64,000 bases of DNA. It comes from Microbacterium hydrocarbonoxydans (GTDB lineage: Bacteria > Actinomycetota > Actinomycetes > Actinomycetales > Microbacteriaceae). Below, piece by piece: positions 55,574 through 64,000 of this stretch. Below the pieces are notes generated by a model that saw only the letters and a program-made list of their open reading frames with translations, made no database searches and was not told the origin of the DNA. Both the position numbers and the translations under genes were made by a program. The stretch spans positions 1,922,001 to 1,986,000 of the forward strand of contig NZ_FNSQ01000005.1 in NCBI RefSeq assembly GCF_900105205.1, written 5' to 3'. The stretch's first letter is position 1. Each line of letters begins with the position of its first letter.

Positions 55574-56535
55574 GACACCTCCTCGACACCCGTACCCTCG
55601 ATCGCGAGACCGCCCTGCGCATCCTGGATGTCGCCGAGGACATGTCAGACACCCAGTCACGCGAGGTCAAGAAGCTCCCGACCCTGCGCGGCAAGACCGT
55701 TGTCAACCTGTTCTTCGAGGACTCGACCCGCACGCGGATCTCGTTCGAGGCCGCGGCGAAGCGGCTCTCGGCCGACGTCATCAATTTCGCGGCCAAGGGA
55801 TCGAGCGTCTCGAAGGGCGAGAGCCTGAAGGACACCGCCCAGACCCTGCAGGCGATGGGAGCGGATGCGGTCGTTATCCGCCACCACGCCTCCGGTGCGC
55901 CGCAGACGCTCGCGACGAGCGGCTGGATCTCCGCCGGGGTGGTCAACGCCGGAGACGGCACCCATGAGCATCCGACGCAGGCGCTGCTGGACGCGTTCAC
56001 GATCCGCAAGCGCTTCTTCGGCGCGGACAGCCGGGGCCGCGATCTGTCCGGCCTCCGCGTCGTCGTCGTCGGCGACGTGCTGCACTCCAGGGTCGCGCGG
56101 TCGAACGTGTGGCTGCTCACCACGCTCGGCGCCGAGGTCACACTGGTCGCGCCGCCCACGTTGGTGCCGCAGAACATCTCGCTCTGGCCCGTCAGGATCG
56201 TCTACGACCTCGATGAGGCGCTGGCCGAGGGCCCGGACGCCGTCATGATGCTGCGCATCCAGCTCGAGCGGATGAGCGCCGCGTATTTCCCCACTGAGCG
56301 GGAGTATTCCAGGCGCTGGGGTCTGGACGCACGGCGAGTGGCCGGGCTTCCGGACGGTAGCATTGTGATGCACCCCGGACCCATGAACCGTGGGTTGGAG
56401 ATCTCCTCCGAAGCCGCCGATTCCCCGCGCTCGACAGTGCTGGAACAGGTGACCAACGGAGTGTCCATCCGCATGGCGGTGCTGTACCTGCTTCTGGCAG
56501 GCGAACGAGACGACGAACGAGGGGGAGACCAGTGA
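55570..56535 (+). CDS. pyrB: Aspartate carbamoyltransferase catalytic subunit
   Basis: Makes carbamoyl aspartate from carbamoyl phosphate and aspartate. The 321-aa protein has the carbamoyl-phosphate motif [49 protein letters not shown], and [10 protein letters not shown]. No regulatory chain (pyrI) is present, as in other actinobacteria. Overlaps of four bases with pyrR and pyrC show tight coupling. Confidence 0.97.
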   Translation: MRHLLDTRTLDRETALRILDVAEDMSDTQSREVKKLPTLRGKTVVNLFFEDSTRTRISFEAAAKRLSADVINFAAKGSSVSKGESLKDTAQTLQAMGADAVVIRHHASGAPQTLATSGWISAGVVNAGDGTHEHPTQALLDAFTIRKRFFGADSRGRDLSGLRVVVVGDVLHSRVARSNVWLLTTLGAEVTLVAPPTLVPQNISLWPVRIVYDLDEALAEGPDAVMMLRIQLERMSAAYFPTEREYSRRWGLDARRVAGLPDGSIVMHPGPMNRGLEISSEAADSPRSTVLEQVTNGVSIRMAVLYLLLAGERDDERGGDQ

Positions 56536-57836
56536 GCGAGACCCTCGTCATCACCGGCGCACAGCTTCTCGGCGCACAGAGCGCCGACATCATCGTGGAG
56601 AACGGCGTGATCGCCGAGATCGGCTCGGGACTGAGCCGTTCGGGTGCGCGCGTCATCGACGCCGACGGCCTCGTCGCTCTCCCCGGCCTCGTGGACCTGC
56701 ACACGCACCTGCGTGAGCCGGGGTATGAAGCCTCCGAGACGATCCTCACCGGTACCAGGGCCGCGGCCGCCGGCGGATTCACCGCGGTGTTCGCGATGCC
56801 GAACACCTCACCGGTGGCCGATACGGCGGGCGTGGTCGAGCAGGAGCTGGCCCTCGGCGAAGCGGCCGGCTACGCCACCGTGCAGCCGATCGGTGCCGTG
56901 ACGGTCGGGCAGAAGGGCGAGCGCCTCGCGGAACTCGGCGCCATGGCGTCGTCGCGGGCGCAGGTGCGCGTGTTCAGCGACGACGGCTTCTGCGTCTTCG
57001 ACCCGCTGATCATGCGCCGCGCGCTGGAGTACGTGAAGTCGTTCGGCGGCGTCATCGCGCAGCACGCGCAGGATCCACGGCTCACCGAGGGCGCCCAGAT
57101 GAACGAGGGCACCGTGTCGGCGGAGCTCGGACTCGCCGGGTGGCCGGCAGTCGCGGAGGAGTCGATCATCGCTCGTGACGTGCTGCTCGCCGAGCATGTG
57201 GGCTCCCGCCTGCACGTGTGCCACCTCTCGACGGCAGGCTCGGTCGACATCATCCGCTGGGCCAAGAAGCGGGGCATCGACGTGACTGCGGAGGTCACCC
57301 CGCATCACCTGCTGCTCACCGACGAGCTCGTACGCGGCTACGACGCCCGGTACAAGGTCAACCCGCCGCTGCGTCGCGAGGAGGACGTCCTGGCCGTACG
57401 GGAAGGACTCGCCGACGGGACGATCGACATCGTCGCGACCGACCACGCGCCGCACCCCAGCGAGCACAAGTCGTGCGAGTGGCAGGCGGCCGCCAACGGC
57501 ATGGTGGGTCTCGAGAGCGCACTGCGCGTCGTGCACCAGTCGATGGTGCAGACGGGGCTCATCGGATGGGACGACGTGGCACGGGTGATGAGCGCCGCGC
57601 CGGCGCGCATCGGCCGCCTCGCCGGCCACGGCACGCCTCTCGAGGTCGGCGCCCCCGCGCAGCTCACGCTGTACGACGCCTCGGTCGCAGGGGTCTTCAC
57701 GGAGGCCGACCTGCACGGTCGCAGCGCGAACTCGCCCTACCTCGGGCGCGACCTCCCCGGGCGCGTCGAGTACACGGTGCACGGCGGCACGCTGACGGTC
57801 GACCGCGGCACCGTGGTCGAGGAGCTGGGCGCATGA
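56532..57836 (+). CDS. pyrC: Dihydroorotase
   Basis: Closes the ring of carbamoyl aspartate to dihydroorotate. The 434-aa type I dihydroorotase (amidohydrolase) has zinc ligands in [10 protein letters not shown], the segment [12 protein letters not shown], the ligand-bearing [12 protein letters not shown], and the catalytic Asp in [16 protein letters not shown] 56532 overlaps pyrB; it overlaps the PH-like gene by four bases. Confidence 0.96.
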   Translation: MSETLVITGAQLLGAQSADIIVENGVIAEIGSGLSRSGARVIDADGLVALPGLVDLHTHLREPGYEASETILTGTRAAAAGGFTAVFAMPNTSPVADTAGVVEQELALGEAAGYATVQPIGAVTVGQKGERLAELGAMASSRAQVRVFSDDGFCVFDPLIMRRALEYVKSFGGVIAQHAQDPRLTEGAQMNEGTVSAELGLAGWPAVAEESIIARDVLLAEHVGSRLHVCHLSTAGSVDIIRWAKKRGIDVTAEVTPHHLLLTDELVRGYDARYKVNPPLRREEDVLAVREGLADGTIDIVATDHAPHPSEHKSCEWQAAANGMVGLESALRVVHQSMVQTGLIGWDDVARVMSAAPARIGRLAGHGTPLEVGAPAQLTLYDASVAGVFTEADLHGRSANSPYLGRDLPGRVEYTVHGGTLTVDRGTVVEELGA

Positions 57837-58369
57837 GCGCTCGGGACATCGCCGTCGCCATCACGATCGGCGTCGCCATCCTCGTGCTGATCGTGATGTT
57901 CACCGCCTGGCGACGACGACTCCGACGCGACTCGGGGCTGACCGCACCGCTCGGAGTGCCGGAGCATGCCGAGGTCCTCGATCGCCACGAGGTGCTCTAT
58001 GTCTCCACGACGAAGCACGATCAGCCGCTCGAGCGGCTGGCGATCCATCCGCTCGCGTACCGCGCCCGCGGCGAGGTCGCGGTCACGGACAGGGGGCTCG
58101 CCCTCTGCCTGGACGGAGCGCCCACGGTGTTCCTCGCCTCCTCGCGACTCGAGAGCGTCGGACGAGCGACGGTCACGATCGACCGGGTCGTCGAACCCGG
58201 TGGTCTCGTGCGAGTGGCCTGGGAGGTCGACGGCGGCACGATCGTCGACTCCTATCTCCGCCTGACCGACGGCGACCCGAAGAACTTCATCTCTGAACTG
58301 CAGCGACTCGTCCCCGCCCCCGGCGCCAGGGACGACATCGCCACCCCCGACACAGGAGCATCGTCATGA
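57833..58369 (+). CDS. Membrane-anchored PH-like protein in the pyr operon
   Basis: A 178-aa protein with one N-terminal helix ([20 protein letters not shown]), a basic stop (RRRLRRDS), and a cytoplasmic beta-rich domain of the PH-like type. The same place between pyrC and carA is held by a membrane protein in mycobacteria (Rv1382), which supports a real gene with a conserved link to pyrimidine synthesis. The role is unknown; scaffolding of carbamoyl phosphate channelling at the membrane is speculation. It has overlaps of four bases on both sides. Confidence 0.8.
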   Translation: MSARDIAVAITIGVAILVLIVMFTAWRRRLRRDSGLTAPLGVPEHAEVLDRHEVLYVSTTKHDQPLERLAIHPLAYRARGEVAVTDRGLALCLDGAPTVFLASSRLESVGRATVTIDRVVEPGGLVRVAWEVDGGTIVDSYLRLTDGDPKNFISELQRLVPAPGARDDIATPDTGASS

Positions 58370-59511
58370 CAGCCCTCCCCGAACCCGCCGTCCTCGTCCT
58401 CGAAGACGGCACCCGCCACACCGGTCGCGCTTACGGCGCGCTGGGCACCACGATCGGCGAGGTCGTCTTCGCCACCGGCATGTCCGGATACCAGGAGACC
58501 CTCACCGACCCGTCCTACGCCGGACAGATCGTGCTGCAGACCGCTCCCCACATCGGCAACACCGGGATGAACGATGAGGACACCGAGTCCCGCCGCATCT
58601 GGGTCGCCGGATACATCGTGCGCGACCCCTCGCGCGTCGTCTCGAACTGGCGGGCGAACGCCTCGCTCGACGAGATCCTCGTGCAGGACGGGATCGTCGG
58701 CATCAGCGGCATCGACACCCGCTCCATCACCCGCCACATCCGCTCGGCGGGGTCCATGCGCGGCGGAGTGTTCTCCGGCGAGGCGGCGACGCTCGATGCC
58801 GAGGAGCAGCTGCGTCTGGTGCGCGAGGCGCCGCAGATGGCCGGCCAGAACCTCTCCGCGCAGGTCTCCGTGGAGACGGCGACCGTGACCGAGGCCGTGG
58901 GGGAGAAGGTCGGCAACCTCGCCGTCCTCGACCTCGGAGTCAAGCAGGCCACGGTCGACAACCTCGCCGCCCGCGGTTTCGAGGTGCACGTGCTCCCGCA
59001 GGACGTCTCGATCGAGGGCATCCGCGCGATCGACCCTGTCGCCGTCTTCTACTCGAACGGCCCCGGCGACCCCGCAGCCTCCGGCGACCACGTCGAGCTG
59101 CTGCGCTCGGTGCTCGATGACGGCCTGCCGTTCTTCGGCATCTGCTTCGGCAACCAGCTGCTCGGACGCGCACTCGGACTCGGCACCTACAAGCTGCCGT
59201 TCGGACACCGCGGCATCAACCAGCCGGTCCTTGACAAGTCCACCGGGCGAGTCGAGATCACCGCGCACAACCACGGGTTCGCCGTGGAGGCACCGCTGGA
59301 GGGCTCCTTCGACAGTCCCCACGGCTACGGCAAGGTCGAGGTCAGCCACGTCGGCCTCAACGACAACGTGGTGGAAGGACTCCGCGCCCTCGACATCCCC
59401 GCGTTCTCCGTGCAGTACCACCCGGAGGCGGCCGCAGGCCCGCACGACGCCAACTACCTCTTCGACCGCTTCCGTGACATGGTCATCGCCAGCAAGAAGG
59501 ACGCCAAGTAA
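58366..59511 (+). CDS. carA: Carbamoyl-phosphate synthase small subunit
   Basis: Hydrolyses glutamine to feed ammonia to CarB. The 381-aa protein has the N-terminal CPSase domain ([20 protein letters not shown]) and class I amidotransferase with the nucleophile Cys260 in [14 protein letters not shown] and a His/Glu pair in [14 protein letters not shown]. Overlap ATGA with the PH-like gene and one base (TAATG) with carB. Confidence 0.96.
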   Translation: MTALPEPAVLVLEDGTRHTGRAYGALGTTIGEVVFATGMSGYQETLTDPSYAGQIVLQTAPHIGNTGMNDEDTESRRIWVAGYIVRDPSRVVSNWRANASLDEILVQDGIVGISGIDTRSITRHIRSAGSMRGGVFSGEAATLDAEEQLRLVREAPQMAGQNLSAQVSVETATVTEAVGEKVGNLAVLDLGVKQATVDNLAARGFEVHVLPQDVSIEGIRAIDPVAVFYSNGPGDPAASGDHVELLRSVLDDGLPFFGICFGNQLLGRALGLGTYKLPFGHRGINQPVLDKSTGRVEITAHNHGFAVEAPLEGSFDSPHGYGKVEVSHVGLNDNVVEGLRALDIPAFSVQYHPEAAAGPHDANYLFDRFRDMVIASKKDAK

Positions 59512-62500
59512 TGCCCAAGCGCGACGACATCAACTCCGTTCTCGTCATCGGCTCCGGCCCGATCGTCATCGGCCAGGCCTGTGAGTTCGACTATTCGGGC
59601 ACCCAGGCGTGCCGGGTGCTCCGCGAAGAGGGCGTCAGGGTCATCCTGGTGAACTCGAACCCGGCGACGATCATGACCGATCCGGACTTCGCCGATGCGA
59701 CCTACATCGAACCGATCACCTGGCAGGTCATCGAGACGATCATCGCCAAGGAGCGGCCGGATGCGATCCTCCCGACGCTCGGCGGTCAGACCGCTCTGAA
59801 CGCCGCGATCGAGCTGCACAATCACGGCATCCTCGAGAAGTACGACGTCGAGCTCATCGGCGCGAGCTTCGAGGCGATCAACAAGGGCGAGGACCGCCAG
59901 ATCTTCAAGCAGCTCGTGCTGGATGCCGGGGCCGACGTCGCCCGCAGCATCATCGCGCACACGATGGACGACCTGCTCGAGGGGGCGGCCGAGCTCGGCT
60001 ACCCGCTCGTCGTGCGGCCCTCGTTCACGATGGGCGGCCTCGGATCCGGCTTCGCCTACAACGAGGAGGACCTTCGCCGTATCGGCGGCGCGGGGCTGCG
60101 CGACTCGCCCACCACCGAGGTGCTCCTCGAGGAGTCGATCCTCGGCTGGAAGGAGTACGAGCTCGAGCTCATGCGCGACACCGCCGACAACACGGTGGTC
60201 GTCTGCTCGATCGAGAACGTCGATCCGGTCGGCGTGCACACCGGCGACTCGATCACGGTCGCGCCCGCGCTGACCCTCACCGACCGCGAGTACCAGAAGC
60301 TGCGCGACATCGGCATCGACATCATCCGGGCCGTCGGGGTGGACACCGGCGGCTGCAACATCCAGTTCGCGGTGGATCCGAGCAACGGACGCATCATCGT
60401 GATCGAGATGAACCCGCGCGTCTCGCGCTCCAGCGCCCTGGCGTCGAAGGCCACCGGATTCCCGATCGCCAAGCTCGCCGCCAAGCTGGCCCTGGGCTAC
60501 CGCCTCGACGAGATCCCCAACGACATCACCGGCGTGACCCCCGCGAGCTTCGAGCCCACGCTCGACTACGTCGTGGTCAAAGTGCCCCGGTTCGCGTTCG
60601 AGAAGTTCCCGGCGGCCGACGCGACCCTGACCACGACCATGAAGTCGGTCGGCGAGGCGATGGCCATCGGTCGCAACTACGCGACGGCTCTCCAGAAGGC
60701 GCTGCGCTCGCTCGAGAAGCGCGGCTCCAGCTTCCACTGGGGCGACGAGCAGCGCTCGATGGAAGAGTTGCTCGAGATCGCGAAGGTCCCTACCGATGGC
60801 CGCATCGTCACGCTGCAGCAGGCGCTGCGCAAGGGTGCCACGATCGAGCAGGCCTTCGAGGCGACGGCGATCGACCCGTGGTTCCTCGACCAGATCGTGC
60901 TGATCAACGAGGTCGCCGAGATCGTCCGCACCGCGCCGGAGCTCGACGCCGCCACCCTCCGCTATGCGAAGGAGCACGGTTTCTCCGACGCGCAGATCGC
61001 CGAGCTGCGGGGCGAGAAGGAGGCCGAGATCCGCGGTGTACGCCACGGCTTCGGCATCCGCCCGGTCTACAAGACGGTCGACACGTGCGCGGGCGAGTTC
61101 CCGGCCCTCACGCCGTACCACTACTCGAGCTACGACTTCGAGACCGAGGTCGCGCCGTCCGAGCGCACCAAGGTGGTCATCATCGGCTCCGGCCCGAACC
61201 GCATCGGCCAGGGCGTGGAGTTCGACTACTCCTGCGTGCACGCGTCGTTCGCCCTCTCGGATGCAGGTTTCGAGACAGTCATGGTCAACTGCAACCCCGA
61301 GACGGTCTCGACCGACTACGACACCTCGGACCGGCTGTACTTCGAGCCGCTGACCCTCGAAGACGTCCTCGAGGTGCTCGACGCCGAGGCGGCGAGCGGA
61401 ACCATCCTCGGCGTCGTCTGCCAGCTCGGCGGACAGACCCCGCTCGGCCTCGCCAAGGGCATCGAGGCGGCCGGCTACACGGTGCTCGGCACGAGCCCCG
61501 AGGCGATCGACATCGCCGAGGAGCGGGAGCTGTTCTCGCAGCTGCTCGATTCCGCTGGCCTCATCGCGCCGCGTCACGGCACCGCGATCGACGCGGACGG
61601 CGCGGTCGCAGTGGCCGAGGAGATCGGCTACCCGGTGCTCGTGCGTCCGAGCTTCGTGCTCGGGGGCCGCGGCATGGAGATCGTCTACAGCTCCGAGTCG
61701 CTGCGCGAGTACTTCGTCCGCACCGCGGGTGAGGTCATCATCGAGGAGGGCAAGCCGCTCCTCGTCGACCGATTCCTCGACGACGCTATCGAGCTCGACG
61801 TCGACGCACTGTACGACGGCACCGACCTGTTCATCGGCGGCGTGATGGAGCACCTCGAAGAGGCAGGCATCCACTCCGGCGACTCGAGCTGCACGCTGCC
61901 CCCGGTCTCGCTCGGACGCAGCGACATCGACCGTGTGCGCGAGGCGACGCTCGCGATCGCGAAGGGCGTCGGCGTGCGCGGGCTGCTGAACGTGCAGTTC
62001 GCGATCAGCGCCGGAGTGCTCTACGTCATCGAGGCGAACCCCGGGCGAGCCGCACGGTGCCCTTCGTCTCCAAGGCGCTGGGCATCCCGATGGCCAAGGC
62101 CGCGAGCCGCGTCATGGTGGGCGCGACGATCGCCGAGCTCCGCGCCGAGGGGATGCTCCCCGAGCAGGACGGCTCGCGGGTTCCGCTCGACGCTCCCGTC
62201 TCGGTCAAGGAGGCCGTGCTGCCGTTCAAGCGGTTCCGCACCGCCGAGGGCAAGACCGTCGACTCGATCCTCGGACCGGAGATGCGCTCGACCGGCGAGG
62301 TCATGGGCATCGACCGCGACTTCCCGACGGCGTTCGCCAAGAGCCAGGCCGCCGCATACGGAGGGATGCCGACCTCCGGCACCGTGTTCATCTCGGTCGC
62401 CGACTCGGACAAGCGCGCGGTGATCCTGCCTGCGCACCGTCTGCAACAGCTCGGCTTCACGATCGTGGCCACCGAGGGCACCGCCGAGATCCTCTCCCGC

Positions 62501-62797
62501 AACGGCATCGCGGTCACGGTCGTCGAGAAGTTCAGCGAGACCCAGGAGTCGGGCGCCACGAACATCGTCGACCTCATCAACGAGGGCGCCATCGACATCG
62601 TCGTGAACACCCCGTCCGGCGGAGCCGCTCGTGCCGACGGCTACGAGATCCGGGCGGCGGCCGTCGCTGCCGACAAGGCGCTCTTCACGACGATGGCCGT
62701 GCTCGGTGCGGCGGTCAGTGGCATGGATGCGGCGCACGAGGGCTTCCAGGTGAAGAGCCTGCAGGAGTACGCGCTCGATCGGAAGGCCGCGGTGTGA
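59511..62797 (+). pseudogene. carB: Carbamoyl-phosphate synthase large subunit, one-base frameshift
   Basis: Makes carbamoyl phosphate for pyrimidines and arginine. The first ATP-grasp half is complete ([32 protein letters not shown]), and the second half follows ([20 protein letters not shown]). At nt 62038-62045 the conserved [15 protein letters not shown] breaks: AAC-CCC-GGG-CGA replaces the expected AAC-CCN-CGG-GCG, one base short. The frame then runs wrong to a stop at 62423, while the correct frame goes on intact from about 62045 to 62797, including the MGS-like allosteric domain. Repaired length would be about 1,095 aa, normal for actinobacteria. A sequencing or assembly slip in the C/G run is likely, as the downstream part shows no decay. 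Confidence 0.9.
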
Positions 62798-63639
62798 GCA
62801 CGCGCTTCGGTGAGCGGGTCCGTGCGGCGGTGACGTCGCACGGCCCGCTCTGCGTGGGCATCGACCCGCATGCGGCGCTGCTCGCAGCCTGGGGCCTCGG
62901 AGACGACGCAGCAGGCGTGCGCGAGTTCGGACTGCGCACGGTCGAGGCCGCTGCCGGTCGGGTGGGCATCGTGAAGCCGCAGGTGTCGTTCTTCGAGCGC
63001 TTCGGGTCCGCGGGATTCGCCGCGCTGGAGGACGTGCTCTCCGCCGCGCGCTCCGCAGGACTCATCGTCATCGCCGATGCGAAGCGCGGCGACATCGGAT
63101 CCACCATGGATGCCTACGCCGCGGCGTGGCTGACGCCCGGGTCACCGCTGGAGGCCGACGCTCTCACCGTCAACCCGTTCCTCGGAGTCGGGGCGCTCGA
63201 CGGCGCCTTCGACCTCGCAGCGACCCACGGCAAGGGACTGTTCGTGCTGGCAGCGACCAGCAACCCCGAGGCGGAAGTGCTCCAGCGCTCCGTGTCGGAA
63301 ACGGGGCGCGCCGTGTCGGCTGACATCATCTCGGTGGTCTCGGCGCGCAACGCCGAGCACGCGGCCGCGGGGGAGTGGGGCAGTTTCGGCTTCGTCATCG
63401 GCGCGACGGTGGACTGGACTGATGCCGGCATCGCCGCCTTCACGCCGACGGCACCGATCCTCGCGCCCGGCTTCGGCGCGCAGGGCGCCGATCCATCCGA
63501 TCTGCACAGGCGGTTCGGCTCGATGAGTGCCGCCGTCATCGCGAGTGAGAGCCGCAGCATCCTCTCCGCTGGACCGTCCGGTCTCGCCGCCGCCATCGAC
63601 GCCCGCGTCGCAGAGTACAGAGAGGTCGGCCGTGTCTGA
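62794..63639 (+). CDS. pyrF: Orotidine 5'-phosphate decarboxylase
   Basis: Last step to UMP. The 281-aa protein is of the longer, mycobacterial-type OMP decarboxylase: [28 protein letters not shown], the catalytic [25 protein letters not shown] and [11 protein letters not shown] 62794 overlaps the end of carB by four bases. pyrD and pyrE are not in the window. Confidence 0.95.
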   Translation: MSTRFGERVRAAVTSHGPLCVGIDPHAALLAAWGLGDDAAGVREFGLRTVEAAAGRVGIVKPQVSFFERFGSAGFAALEDVLSAARSAGLIVIADAKRGDIGSTMDAYAAAWLTPGSPLEADALTVNPFLGVGALDGAFDLAATHGKGLFVLAATSNPEAEVLQRSVSETGRAVSADIISVVSARNAEHAAAGEWGSFGFVIGATVDWTDAGIAAFTPTAPILAPGFGAQGADPSDLHRRFGSMSAAVIASESRSILSAGPSGLAAAIDARVAEYREVGRV

Positions 63640-64000
63640 ATCCCGTCCAGTGCCGGAGGTCGACCGCGCAGCCGCGGCACGCAAGGCCGTCGAACGTCGT
63701 CGTGCCCGTGCGTCTCTCAAACGCGACCTCACGATGCGGGTGGTGACGCCGCAGACCGTGCTCGAGCGAGCCACAGCCGACCCCGATTCGGTCGAGGGCT
63801 CGATGCGCATCACCGATTTCCTGCTCGCGCTGCCGGCGATCGGCGCGGGCAAGCGCGACCGCATCCTGGACGAGCTGCACATCTCGCCGGTGAAGCGACT
63901 GGGCGGTCTCGGTGTGCGTCAGCGCGTGGCGCTCGCGCAGTGGCTCGACACCCGCTTCCCGCGCCTCCAGCCGCGGGGAGCACGCAGCCGCCTGCTCGTG
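63632..64000 (+). CDS. mihF: Integration host factor mIHF, probably fused to guanylate kinase (3' end outside)
   Basis: GTG 63632 overlaps the pyrF stop by 8 bp. The 123 visible residues have the actinobacterial IHF pattern: basic N-terminal helix (ARKAVERRRARASLKRDL), then RITDFLLALPAIGAGKRDRIL and a helix-two-turn-helix stretch, SPVKRLGGLGVRQRVALAQW. The N-terminus is longer than the minimal mIHF. The frame has no stop at the edge and ends in GARSRLLV, resembling the strand before a guanylate kinase P-loop. mihF and gmk are adjacent in mycobacteria. A fused mIHF-Gmk is therefore likely but cannot be confirmed here. Confidence 0.8.
   Translation, partial: MSESRPVPEVDRAAAARKAVERRRARASLKRDLTMRVVTPQTVLERATADPDSVEGSMRITDFLLALPAIGAGKRDRILDELHISPVKRLGGLGVRQRVALAQWLDTRFPRLQPRGARSRLLV

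Noticed and set aside
59454..61874. 806-codon minus-strand frame opposite carB
   Set aside because: Antisense shadow of carB; composition follows the third-position GC of the real gene and nothing is recognisable.

Overview
This is a GC-rich actinobacterial chromosome segment, most likely from Microbacterium or a close relative in Microbacteriaceae. The evidence is the GTC/GGC/CTG-biased codon use, dense ATGA/GTGA-overlapping operons, GTG starts, the gene orders pdxS-pdxT ... yebC-ruvCAB-yajC-secDF-rel and aroE-aroC-aroK-aroB-aroQ-efp-nusB, and pyrR-pyrB-pyrC-PH protein-carAB-pyrF-mihF. Almost all of the window is core genome. I see no prophage, insertion sequence, CRISPR array, tRNA or rRNA, and no gene-free stretch longer than about 215 bp.

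Left part (1-20 kb). The window opens inside a giant LPXTG-anchored surface protein built of about 23 repeats of roughly 115 residues (DUF11/DUF7507-like), followed by a small lipoprotein. The giant gene carries two copies of a 1,020-bp block, about 4.2 kb apart, that differ by one base and use codons unlike the rest of the gene. Then come a photolyase and a DoxX-like protein (minus strand), a YnfA-family protein, thrS and a HIT protein (plus strand). A vitamin B6 module follows: pdxY and a MocR/PdxR regulator face pdxS-pdxT across an intergenic region with a perfect inverted repeat. A PLP-dependent decarboxylase and an alpha/beta hydrolase follow on the minus strand.

Middle (19.7-39 kb). yebC, ruvC-ruvA-ruvB, yajC-secD-secF and the (p)ppGpp enzyme rel run rightwards. 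They meet a small AbiEi-like protein and a DUF349 protein running left. A nitrite-assimilation module comes next: nirB-nirD-cobA and a HemD-winged-helix (NnaR-like) regulator in one overlapping operon, then a FocA/NirC transporter facing it across a strong terminator. A sequence matching the GlnR consensus lies upstream of nirB. A small membrane protein, rarA and rpsD follow.

Right part (39-64 kb). A small membrane protein, alaS-ruvX-mltG-aroE and aroC-aroK-aroB-aroQ-efp-nusB lead to a SNF2 helicase with a SWIM finger, an unusual metallo-beta-lactamase/Rieske fusion and an unknown 174-aa protein. The pyrimidine operon closes the window. It has a predicted PyrR-binding loop over the pyrR ribosome-binding site and a one-base frameshift in carB. 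It runs into mihF, whose last visible residues look like the start of a fused guanylate kinase.

I did not find a clear new defence or mobile system. The best leads are the foreign-looking duplicated block in the surface protein, the metallo-beta-lactamase/Rieske fusion, the nitrite regulatory wiring, and several cis-regulatory structures. No computation was run; all positions were read by eye.
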